From NCBI GenBank assembly GCA_019912905.1, contig JAIOHO010000616.1, positions 1-6,618 of the forward strand: a stretch of 6,618 bases of DNA, read 5' to 3'. The position numbers and the translations under genes are program-made. Under the pieces are notes generated by a model. The model was not told the origin of the DNA. It searched no databases and saw nothing but the letters and a program-made list of their open reading frames with translations. Source of the DNA: Anaerolineae bacterium (lineage in GTDB: Bacteria; Chloroflexota; Anaerolineae; Aggregatilineales; Phototrophicaceae). Shown piece after piece: positions 1 through 4,712 of the stretch. The first letter of the stretch is position 1; each line of letters opens with the position of its first letter.

Positions 1-259
1 GATTGACCATCTGCTTGTCCCCGTCGGCGGCCCGGTGATAGTGGATGCTGCCGCCGACGATCCTGCCCGGCGGACGCACCAGCCGCAGAATCGAGTAGCC
101 AGTGACGGATTTGCCGCAGCCGCTTTCACCGAGTACGCCGAGGGTGTGGCCGCGCCTGATCTGGAAGCTGACCTCATCGACCGCGCGGATGGTCCCCGAG
201 TCGGTGAAGAAGTACGTTTTCAGCCCGTTTACATCGAGCAATACATCATCAGTCATCAT
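1..259 (-). CDS. Oligopeptide/dipeptide-type ABC transporter ATP-binding protein, DppD/OppD-like (N-terminal part, truncated by window edge)
   Basis: This is the nucleotide-binding subunit that would hydrolyse ATP on the cytoplasmic side to drive the importer encoded by the genes before it. Only the first 86 residues are in the window. Seen: an opening strand LLDVNGLKTYF at about residues 7-17, the segment AVDEVSFQIRRG at 26-37, and a clear Walker A, GESGCGKS, at 44-51, followed by SVTGYSILRLV. The hydrophilic stretch after VRPPGRIVGGSI is usual for DppD/OppD ATPases. Signature motif, Walker B and the C-terminal oligopeptide-transporter extension are beyond position 1. The start is one of two adjacent ATG codons (259 or 256); a weak GGA lies upstream and fits the second slightly better. 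The gene begins 9 bases after the DppC-like stop, so it is surely co-transcribed. Family is certain; substrate is not. Confidence 0.93.
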   Translation of the reverse strand, partial: MMTDDVLLDVNGLKTYFFTDSGTIRAVDEVSFQIRRGHTLGVLGESGCGKSVTGYSILRLVRPPGRIVGGSIHYHRAADGDKQMVN

Positions 260-268
260 GGTGTCCGG

Positions 269-1408
269 TCATTTGCTGAAGGGATCGGCGGCATCGCGGA
301 TACCATCCCCGAGAAAATTGAATGAAATAATGGTGAGGACGACGAAGATCGCCGGGGTCAGCAGCCAGGGCTGCTGGAGCAGCACACGCGTGTTCTGCGC
401 TTCATTCAGCAGCAGTCCCCAGCTGGTCATCGGCGGGCGGATGCCCAGACCCAGAAAGCTCAGGGCCGTTTCACCCAGGATCATATTGGGGATCGCCAGC
501 GTCGCAATCACCAGGATATGGCTGAGGGTATTGGGCAGCAGGTGCTTGCGGATGATGCGCCAGTTGCTGCAATTGGTGTAGCGCGCCGCCACGACATAAT
601 CCTCCTCGCGCAGCGCATACACCATGCCGCGAACCTGCCGGGCCAGCGCGCCCCAGTTGAGGATGGACAGCACGATGGAAATCGCGAAGTAAACCTGCAC
701 CGACGACCATGTGGGTGGGACCACCGAGGCCAGCGCCAACCACAGCGGAAGCTGGGGGAAGGCCAGCAGCACTTCGATGATGCGCTGGGAAACGTCGTCG
801 AACCAGCCGCCGAAGTAGCCGGTCATCACGCCGATCAGCGACCCCAGAATCAGGGTGAGGGTGACGCCCACCAGCCCGACCGACAGCGAGATGCGCGCAC
901 CGTACAGCACCCGCGAGAACAGGTCGCGGCCAAGCTGGTCCGTGCCGAGCAGGAAGATTCTCCCCGGCGCATCGACCGTGAACAGGTGAATGTCCGTCTC
1001 GAATATGCCGAGAATCTGGTGAGTCTCGCCGCGACCCAGAAAATTCACCGGGTACATTTCTTCGGTGTGGACGGTATAGGCTTTGCGGAACGTCTTGGGA
1101 TCGACGGACAGCTCCAGGCCATAGACGAACGGCTGCAAGTGAAACTGCCCCTCGGCGTCGATAAAGTGGATGCCGTGAGGCGAGGCGGAAACGTACTGGT
1201 CGTGGGTCGTGCGCACGCCGTAAGGCGCGATGAAGTCGGCGAAGATCGCCATCGTGTACATGAAGATGAGAAACACACCGCCGATGACGGCCAACCGGTT
1301 ACGCTTGAAGCGCAGCCACATCAGCCGCCGCACGGAAAGCAGCTTCACCTTTTCGATCGCATCGGCCTGGGCTGGAATGGGCGTGGTCGTGTCCGTTGCT
1401 GCGGTCAT
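269..1408 (-). CDS. ABC transporter permease, DppC/OppC-like, with long extracytoplasmic insertion
   Basis: This is one of the two channel-forming subunits of a peptide/oligosaccharide importer in the cytoplasmic membrane (379 aa). Seen: a cytoplasmic N-tail with RLMWLRFKRNRLAVIGG (about 28-44), TM1 at about 40-60, then an unusually long outside segment (61-154) before the conserved GTDQLGRDLFSRVLYGAR (155-172). Further helices lie near 172-195, 206-230, 238-252, 296-316 and 348-367. The ATPase-contacting EAA loop is at 270-293 (DYVVAAR to HLLPN), followed by ETALSFLGLG and GDGIRDAADP at the end. Typical DppC proteins are nearer 300 aa; the extra length is mostly the 61-154 segment, which I recall from Chloroflexota, Thermotogae and rhizobial sugar-type members. 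In the EAA loop the usual Gly is Asn (ARYTNCSN). The ATG at 1408 is chosen because GAGGTGG precedes it; an upstream in-frame ATG (1471) would overlap the previous gene. It starts 13 bases after the DppB-like stop. Confidence 0.95.
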   Translation of the reverse strand: MTAATDTTTPIPAQADAIEKVKLLSVRRLMWLRFKRNRLAVIGGVFLIFMYTMAIFADFIAPYGVRTTHDQYVSASPHGIHFIDAEGQFHLQPFVYGLELSVDPKTFRKAYTVHTEEMYPVNFLGRGETHQILGIFETDIHLFTVDAPGRIFLLGTDQLGRDLFSRVLYGARISLSVGLVGVTLTLILGSLIGVMTGYFGGWFDDVSQRIIEVLLAFPQLPLWLALASVVPPTWSSVQVYFAISIVLSILNWGALARQVRGMVYALREEDYVVAARYTNCSNWRIIRKHLLPNTLSHILVIATLAIPNMILGETALSFLGLGIRPPMTSWGLLLNEAQNTRVLLQQPWLLTPAIFVVLTIISFNFLGDGIRDAADPFSK

Positions 1409-1412
1409 ATCG

Positions 1413-1419
1413 CCACCTC
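1413..1419 (-). promoter_or_regulatory. Ribosome binding site of the DppC-like permease
   Basis: GAGGTGG on the minus strand lies 4 bases before the ATG at 1408, with its GAGGT core 6 bases away. It fits entirely in the 13-base gap after the preceding stop codon. It decides the start in favour of 1408 over the in-frame ATG at 1471. Confidence 0.8.
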
Positions 1420-1421
1420 GA

Positions 1422-2405
1422 TTAGTTATACCGGATGCGCGGATCGAGCCACGCCAGCAGGATGTCCGCAATCAATGTGCCGATGAGGACCAGAAAGCCG
1501 ATCATGGTCAGAATCGTGCCTGCGAGGAAAATATCCTGGCTGAGTGTGGCATTGAGGTAAACCGCCTGGATCGTCGGCAGGCCCAGCACCGCGCTGGTGA
1601 TAGTGAAACCGTTAATCAGGTAGGCCAGCACCTGACCGAGCGACGCGACCAGCGGATGCAGGGCGTTGCGGACGGCGTGCTTCCAGATCACCACCCGTTC
1701 GGGCACCCCTTTAGCGCGCAGCGCCATCACGTAATTCTGGCCGAGTTCGTCCAGCAGGTTGCCGCGCATCACGCGCATCACCCAGGCCATGCCGGTGATC
1801 ACCACGGACAGCACCGGCAGCCACAGATGTTTCAACAGGTCCAGCAGTCGGGGAATCGACCAGGGCGCGGTGACGAATTCCGGCGAAAACAGACCCGTCA
1901 GGACCTGTCCGGTCACCCCCCAGGCTGCCACCAGAAAGACCAGCGCCAGCAGAAAGTCTGGTAAACCGAGGCCGACGAAGGCCATTGCCGTCAGCACGTT
2001 ATCCGTTTTGGAATACTGGTGCGTGGCGGAGTAAATGCCCAGCGGGATGCCGATGCCCCACGAAATCACGAACACACACACCGACACCAGCACCGTCATG
2101 CCGATGCGCTCGTCGATCACCTCTTTGACCGGCCTGCGCTGGTCGAAGGAATAGCCGTAGTCGCCGCGAATAAAATCGCCGAGCCAGGTGACAAAGCGGA
2201 CGTAAACCGGCTCGTTGAGGCCGAACTGCTCGCGCAGATCCTCTTCATTGGCAGCCATCCCCGTGTTTCCCTGCGACACCTGGCGCAGCACGTAAGCGTC
2301 CACGTAGTCGCCGGGCGGCAGTTCCATGATCAGGAAGCCCATCAGCGCGATCAGAAATAACGTCGGGATGATTGAAATAAGCCTGCGTAAAATGTATTGA
2401 CCCAC
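1422..2405 (-). CDS. ABC transporter permease, DppB/OppB-like (probable GTG start)
   Basis: This is the partner channel subunit of the importer in the cytoplasmic membrane (327 aa, normal for DppB-like proteins). Seen: the typical N-terminus GQYILRRLISIIPTLFLI with TM1 near 9-27, the external region with EEDLREQFGLNEPVYVRF (54-71) and GDYGYSF (81-87), helices near 103-124, 137-161, 195-210, 255-274 and 296-319, and the EAA loop QNYVMALRAKGVPERVV (223-239) with its Gly kept. The protein ends LAWLDPRIRYN, a classic DppB tail. The GTG at 2405 is preferred: AGGA sits 8 bases upstream and the protein then starts exactly where family members do. The ATG at 2486 would add 27 residues that look unlike a permease and lacks an SD site. 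The stop is 13 bases before the DppC-like start. The usual PGIG motif reads PTIQ (277-280), which I believe is common in this subfamily. Confidence 0.95.
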   Translation of the reverse strand: MGQYILRRLISIIPTLFLIALMGFLIMELPPGDYVDAYVLRQVSQGNTGMAANEEDLREQFGLNEPVYVRFVTWLGDFIRGDYGYSFDQRRPVKEVIDERIGMTVLVSVCVFVISWGIGIPLGIYSATHQYSKTDNVLTAMAFVGLGLPDFLLALVFLVAAWGVTGQVLTGLFSPEFVTAPWSIPRLLDLLKHLWLPVLSVVITGMAWVMRVMRGNLLDELGQNYVMALRAKGVPERVVIWKHAVRNALHPLVASLGQVLAYLINGFTITSAVLGLPTIQAVYLNATLSQDIFLAGTILTMIGFLVLIGTLIADILLAWLDPRIRYN

Positions 2406-2413
2406 AAGATTAA

Positions 2414-2417
2414 TCCT
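2414..2417 (-). promoter_or_regulatory. Ribosome binding site supporting the GTG start of the DppB-like permease
   Basis: AGGA on the minus strand lies 8 bases before the GTG at 2405. No comparable purine-rich site precedes the ATG at 2486. Together with the protein's N-terminal match to the family, this decides the start. Confidence 0.55.
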
Positions 2418-2529
2418 GGACCTGGCTGCTGCCTGCGGCCCATTGTAACCCACCACAGACAGCAGCACATCTTCTGGAAAAGCCATGACAGTGCTCTATC
2501 AGTTGAAATCATGGCCTAGAATATCAGAC

Positions 2530-2578
2530 CCCCTGCTCAAGGGGCAGCGACGCTGCCTTTAGTCGAGCGCTGCTCGAC
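2530..2578. repeat. Three adjacent short stem-loops
   Basis: On the plus strand CCCCT/AGGGG pair around a 5-base loop (2530-2544). GGCAGCG/CGCTGCC are perfect arms around one base (2543-2557); it shares two bases with the first, so the two would compete. GTCGAGC/GCTCGAC are perfect 7-base arms around GCT (2562-2578). The arrangement is direct sequence evidence; function (mRNA stabiliser, attenuator or a piece of a genomic repeat) is unknown. Confidence 0.7.
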
Positions 2579-2593
2579 CCGCTGAGCACCTTG

Positions 2594-2619
2594 CCCTTCC
2601 CCCGAATTCGAGAGAAGGG
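2594..2619. repeat. 26-base hairpin, fully paired on the minus-strand RNA
   Basis: Plus-strand CCCTTC and GAAGGG (2594-2599, 2614-2619) are perfect arms and the centre is the palindrome GAATTC (2604-2609). The four remaining positions on each side pair as two G-C and two G-U pairs when read as minus-strand RNA, whereas they mismatch in plus-strand RNA. This favours a structure that works in the operon transcript. No U-run follows on the minus strand. Confidence 0.65.
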
Positions 2620-2641
2620 TAAAGAGTCGGGTATTTGAAAG

Positions 2642-2665
2642 TCCCGCCCTGGATTCGGGGAGGGA
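2642..2665. repeat. Imperfect stem-loop
   Basis: TCCC-G-CCCT pairs with GGGG-A-GGGA (2642-2650 with 2657-2665), with one mismatch, one wobble and a six-base loop. Its right part, GGATTCGGGGAGGG (2651-2664), is also a near inverted copy of the left arm and centre of the neighbouring hairpin (2594-2609), so the two elements could pair with each other as an alternative fold. Confidence 0.5.
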
Positions 2666-2676
2666 TTGAGGGAGGG
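2657..2676 (+). other. Potential G-quadruplex motif on the plus strand
   Basis: Four G-runs of at least three (2657-2660, 2662-2664, 2670-2672, 2674-2676) are separated by loops of 1, 5 and 1 bases, which meets the standard G3+N1-7 rule. It lies on the template strand of the operon, so the RNA carries the C-runs. It overlaps the two stem-loops at 2642-2665 and 2669-2711, so the structures are alternatives. Formation is not shown by sequence alone. Confidence 0.4.
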
Positions 2677-2711
2677 ATTTGGCCGGTCAGCCGAAATGGA
2701 CACCCCTCCCT
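2669..2711. repeat. Stem-loop just after the binding-protein stop codon
   Basis: AGGGAGGG (2669-2676) and CCCTCCCT (2704-2711) are perfect 8-base arms. The 27-base interior holds a smaller bulged hairpin (TTTGGC with GCCGAAA, 2678-2696). On the transcript the structure begins 11 bases after the stop codon of the binding-protein gene. It lacks a U-run, so a 3'-end stabiliser or weak terminator is more likely than a classical intrinsic terminator. Confidence 0.55.
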
Positions 2712-2722
2712 AAGTCAGATCA

Positions 2723-4636
2723 TTACTGGCTGATGAAGAACTGCTCTGGGTCCGCAGTGCCGGGATAACCCAGGTCCCAGGAGGCGACCAGGCCGGTTTC
2801 CGGTACGTTATGGAAGTTGTTCTTCACGATCACCGGGCTGGGATGCTCGCCGATGGTGCCGATGGTGATCGGGCCTTCATCGACATGAAGCCGGTAGGCT
2901 TCCAGCAGCTTGGCGTAACGTTCCTGCGTATCGGTGATGCTGATGAGTTCGGTGTAGGCCTGCTGCAACTTTTCCAGCATCGAGCCGGGCCGCGGCGCAA
3001 CACCTTCTGCCCCCCCGGTCTGGTAGTAGCGGCCAATGCGCACGCCACCGACCGAGTAGGTCACACCTTCGATGGGCGTCCAGACCGTCGGCGCGGAGAT
3101 CAGGCCCCAGGCTGCGGCGCTGCCCCAGGCACGAAACATGACTTCGCCCGCATTGGCGCGGTCATCCATGACGGTGCCGTCGATGGCGTTGATGATGGTG
3201 CTCAGGCCAACACTTTCCCAGTCTTCCTTGATGAGGTCCATCGTCTTGACCGACTTATCGTCGGTGACGCTGACATCCACGATCAATTCGAGTTTTTCAC
3301 CATCAGGGCGTTCACGCAGTCCATCCCCATTTACATCGACCACGCCGATCGAATCGAGTAAAGCTCCGGCCTGATCGGGGTCGAAGCTGGCATAGGACGT
3401 GGACCATTCCTCATAGAAGGCTTTGCCTTCTGGCGACTGGAATTCCGGGCTTTCGGCGCTCAGGGCGAACTGGCGCGGTTTCGCCAGACCCAGGGCCAGA
3501 ATGTCGTTGATGCGGTCGCGGTTGATGGCGTAGGACAGCGCCTGACGGAATTCCTTCATGTACATCAGATCGACGATGGCTTCATCGGTGTAGTCGTACA
3601 TCGGGATCAGCCAGGGCCAGGCATAGTCGCCGCGGTTCCACATCACTACTTGGTAACCCCCGGCTTCGGCATTGTCCAGGACCAGCGGGATGTCGAGGAA
3701 GTTGATGTCGCGCACCTGCATGTCCAGTTCGCCCGCGATGGCCTTGAGCACCACGAATTCATTGGGGCTGCCGGTGGCGATCTGCGATTCCAGATTGTCG
3801 ATGTAGGGGAGCTGATTGCCTGCCGAATCGACCTTCCAGTAGTAGGGATTGCGCTCCAGCCGCACCAGTTGGCCGGACGTGAATTCAGTCACGATCCAGG
3901 GCGTGAAGGCGGGCATATCCGGGTAGTGAAGCCGACTCGCCATATCGTAGCGATTCATCAGTTCGGTCGTGTCGGTCACTGCCGAGTTGTACTTGGGATG
4001 GAATTGCTTCATGTAGTGCGCCGGGACGACGAACTGCGAGGAGTGATAGTGGCCGCGCGAGTGATATTCCAGGAAGAGCGGGTTCGACGCGGCAAACGAG
4101 AATTTCAGGGTGTAATCGTCGATTTTCTCGACCGTCATGGGTTCGCCGTTGATGCGCGTGCCCGCCGGGGTATTGACCGGGACACTCTCATCCAGCACCA
4201 TATCGTTCCACCAGAACAGGTAGTCATCCACCGTCAGGGGTTCGCCATCCGACCATTTGATTCCCTGGCGGAAGTGCGCCACCAGTTCAGTCGCGGTGTC
4301 GTTCCATTCCCAGCTGGTCAGCAGATTGGGGCGGAAACCGTTGGCATCGCGGTTCCACTTCAGGAACGGCTCGACATACATCGTCTGGCGCATCCAGCCG
4401 AGGGTATCGTCGCCATCCACCAGATGCCACGTGCCACCATACTGGCCGGTTTCTTCTACCGGGTCCAGCACCAGCGGGTCCTGCGGCAGGCGTTCTGCGA
4501 CTGGGGGCAGTTCGCCCGCAGCCACTTTTTCCGCCAGCATCGGCGCTTCGCTGTAAGTCATGTCCTGCGCCGCCAGCGGGCTGATCGCCAGCACGATGAA
4601 GGTCAGAATCAACAAGAAACGGAATGTCTTTGACAT
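2723..4636 (-). CDS. Secreted ABC transporter substrate-binding protein, SBP_bac_5 family (peptide or oligosaccharide type)
   Basis: It captures the substrate outside the cytoplasmic membrane and delivers it to the DppB/DppC-like permeases (637 aa, within the long end of the family). Seen: a signal peptide with basic start SKTFR, hydrophobic core and a plausible type I cleavage site after LAA (about residue 23); there is no cysteine in the whole protein, so it is not a lipoprotein. Family hallmarks are FRQGIKWSDGEPLTVDDY (122-139), LVRLERNPYYWKVD (257-270), EFRQALSYAINRDRI (362-376), and an acidic DVNGDGLRERPDG loop (434-446) that looks able to bind calcium. The ATG at 4636 is chosen because AGGAGA precedes it and the signal peptide begins there; an in-frame ATG at 4699 would put 21 unrelated residues in front. 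Known relatives bind peptides, but close-looking Thermotoga and rhizobial ones bind sugars, so the ligand is left open. The permease genes follow after 317 bases. Confidence 0.95.
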   Translation of the reverse strand: MSKTFRFLLILTFIVLAISPLAAQDMTYSEAPMLAEKVAAGELPPVAERLPQDPLVLDPVEETGQYGGTWHLVDGDDTLGWMRQTMYVEPFLKWNRDANGFRPNLLTSWEWNDTATELVAHFRQGIKWSDGEPLTVDDYLFWWNDMVLDESVPVNTPAGTRINGEPMTVEKIDDYTLKFSFAASNPLFLEYHSRGHYHSSQFVVPAHYMKQFHPKYNSAVTDTTELMNRYDMASRLHYPDMPAFTPWIVTEFTSGQLVRLERNPYYWKVDSAGNQLPYIDNLESQIATGSPNEFVVLKAIAGELDMQVRDINFLDIPLVLDNAEAGGYQVVMWNRGDYAWPWLIPMYDYTDEAIVDLMYMKEFRQALSYAINRDRINDILALGLAKPRQFALSAESPEFQSPEGKAFYEEWSTSYASFDPDQAGALLDSIGVVDVNGDGLRERPDGEKLELIVDVSVTDDKSVKTMDLIKEDWESVGLSTIINAIDGTVMDDRANAGEVMFRAWGSAAAWGLISAPTVWTPIEGVTYSVGGVRIGRYYQTGGAEGVAPRPGSMLEKLQQAYTELISITDTQERYAKLLEAYRLHVDEGPITIGTIGEHPSPVIVKNNFHNVPETGLVASWDLGYPGTADPEQFFISQ

Positions 4637-4658
4637 ATTAATTCTCCTACTTTGACAT
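4628..4658. repeat. 9-base direct repeat spanning the binding-protein start
   Basis: On the minus strand ATGTCAAAG occurs at 4658-4650 and again at 4636-4628, where it is the start of the binding-protein gene (Met-Ser-Lys). The copies are 22 bases apart and the SD site lies between them. The upstream copy cannot be the start because its frame stops at once (TAG). It may be a small duplication or a second contact site for ribosome or regulator. Confidence 0.5.
4643..4648 (-). promoter_or_regulatory. Ribosome binding site of the substrate-binding protein
   Basis: AGGAGA on the minus strand lies 6 bases before the ATG at 4636. It is a strong, well-placed site and fixes the start at 4636 over the in-frame ATG at 4699. 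Its first two bases, AG, are also the last two of the TAG stop of the short reading frame 4647-4706. Confidence 0.85.
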
Positions 4659-4672
4659 GTCGATGAACATGT
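4655..4672. promoter_or_regulatory. Paired ACATGT palindromes before the binding-protein gene (possible operator or small hairpin)
   Basis: ACATGT occurs at 4655-4660 and 4667-4672 with six bases between. Each copy is itself a palindrome, and together they form an 18-base inverted repeat whose centres are 12 bases apart. The position, about 20-35 bases before the start codon, would suit an operator or an RNA hairpin near the SD site. No regulator is known from the window. Confidence 0.3.
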
Positions 4673-4681
4673 AGAACGAAT

Positions 4682-4694
4682 GCCCACGGTGGGC
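4682..4694. repeat. Short inverted repeat between TPR gene and binding-protein gene
   Basis: GCCCAC and GTGGGC are perfect arms around one base. In the minus-strand direction no U-run follows, so it is not a convincing terminator for the TPR gene; on the plus strand ATTTTT follows but no plus-strand gene ends here. On the minus strand a TTGAAA (4706-4701) precedes it, but there is no good -10 box at normal spacing. An operator or minor mRNA hairpin are the options. Confidence 0.35.
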
Positions 4695-4712
4695 GTCATT
4701 TTTCAAGGGCGC

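Larger units (their letters stand above)
2406..2722 (-). other. 317-base gap between binding-protein gene and permease genes, rich in stem-loops
   Basis: No coding sequence is supported here apart from a doubtful 27-codon extension of the permease frame (2406-2486). The part from 2530 to 2711 is filled with successive inverted repeats, listed separately. None is followed on the minus strand by a U-run, so no classical intrinsic terminator is evident. A TACAAT at 2447-2442 (minus strand) could be a -10 box about 30-40 bases before the permease start, but I see no good -35 at the right distance, so a promoter here is only a possibility. Because the binding protein is usually needed in excess over the membrane subunits, such structured gaps in other importer operons often stabilise or terminate part of the message; that role here is inference. 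Confidence 0.6.
4647..4706 (-). other. Possible 19-codon leader reading frame before the binding-protein gene
   Basis: A TTG at 4706 opens a 19-codon frame (start LKNDAHRGHS as read, end DMSK) that stops at TAG 4649-4647. A complete consensus SD, AAAGGAGGT (4725-4717), lies 11 bases before the TTG, inside the last codons of the TPR gene. The stop overlaps the SD of the binding-protein gene, an arrangement suited to translational coupling. The TTG start and long spacing are weak points; it may be chance. Confidence 0.2.

Noticed and set aside
1409..1471. ATG at 1471 as start of the DppC-like permease
   Set aside because: It would overlap the DppB-like gene by 50 bases and lacks an SD site; the ATG at 1408 has GAGGTGG in front.
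518..1486. Long plus-strand open frame (322 codons) opposite the DppC-like permease
   Set aside because: It lies antisense to a clear permease gene, its product is low-complexity (rich in His, Gln, Arg, Asp) and resembles no family; it is typical of shadow frames in GC-rich DNA.
2406..2486. ATG at 2486 as start of the DppB-like permease
   Set aside because: No SD site precedes it and the added 27 residues are unlike DppB N-termini; GTG at 2405 with AGGA upstream fits the family start.
2594..2619. Rho-independent terminator after the binding-protein gene
   Set aside because: The hairpin is good but on the minus strand it is followed by GCAAGGTGCTC, not a U-run; the same lack applies to the other stem-loops in the gap.
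2530..2711. CRISPR array or riboswitch in the stem-loop gap
   Set aside because: The repeats are different hairpins, not regularly spaced direct copies, and I could not match any known riboswitch core.
3650..4633. Long plus-strand open frame (327 codons) opposite the binding-protein gene
   Set aside because: It is antisense to a gene with unmistakable SBP_bac_5 motifs and its product has no recognisable domain.
4637..4699. Upstream in-frame ATG at 4699 as start of the binding protein
   Set aside because: It would put 21 polar residues before a textbook signal peptide, and its distance from the nearest SD is about 18 bases. The ATG at 4636 has AGGAGA at proper spacing.
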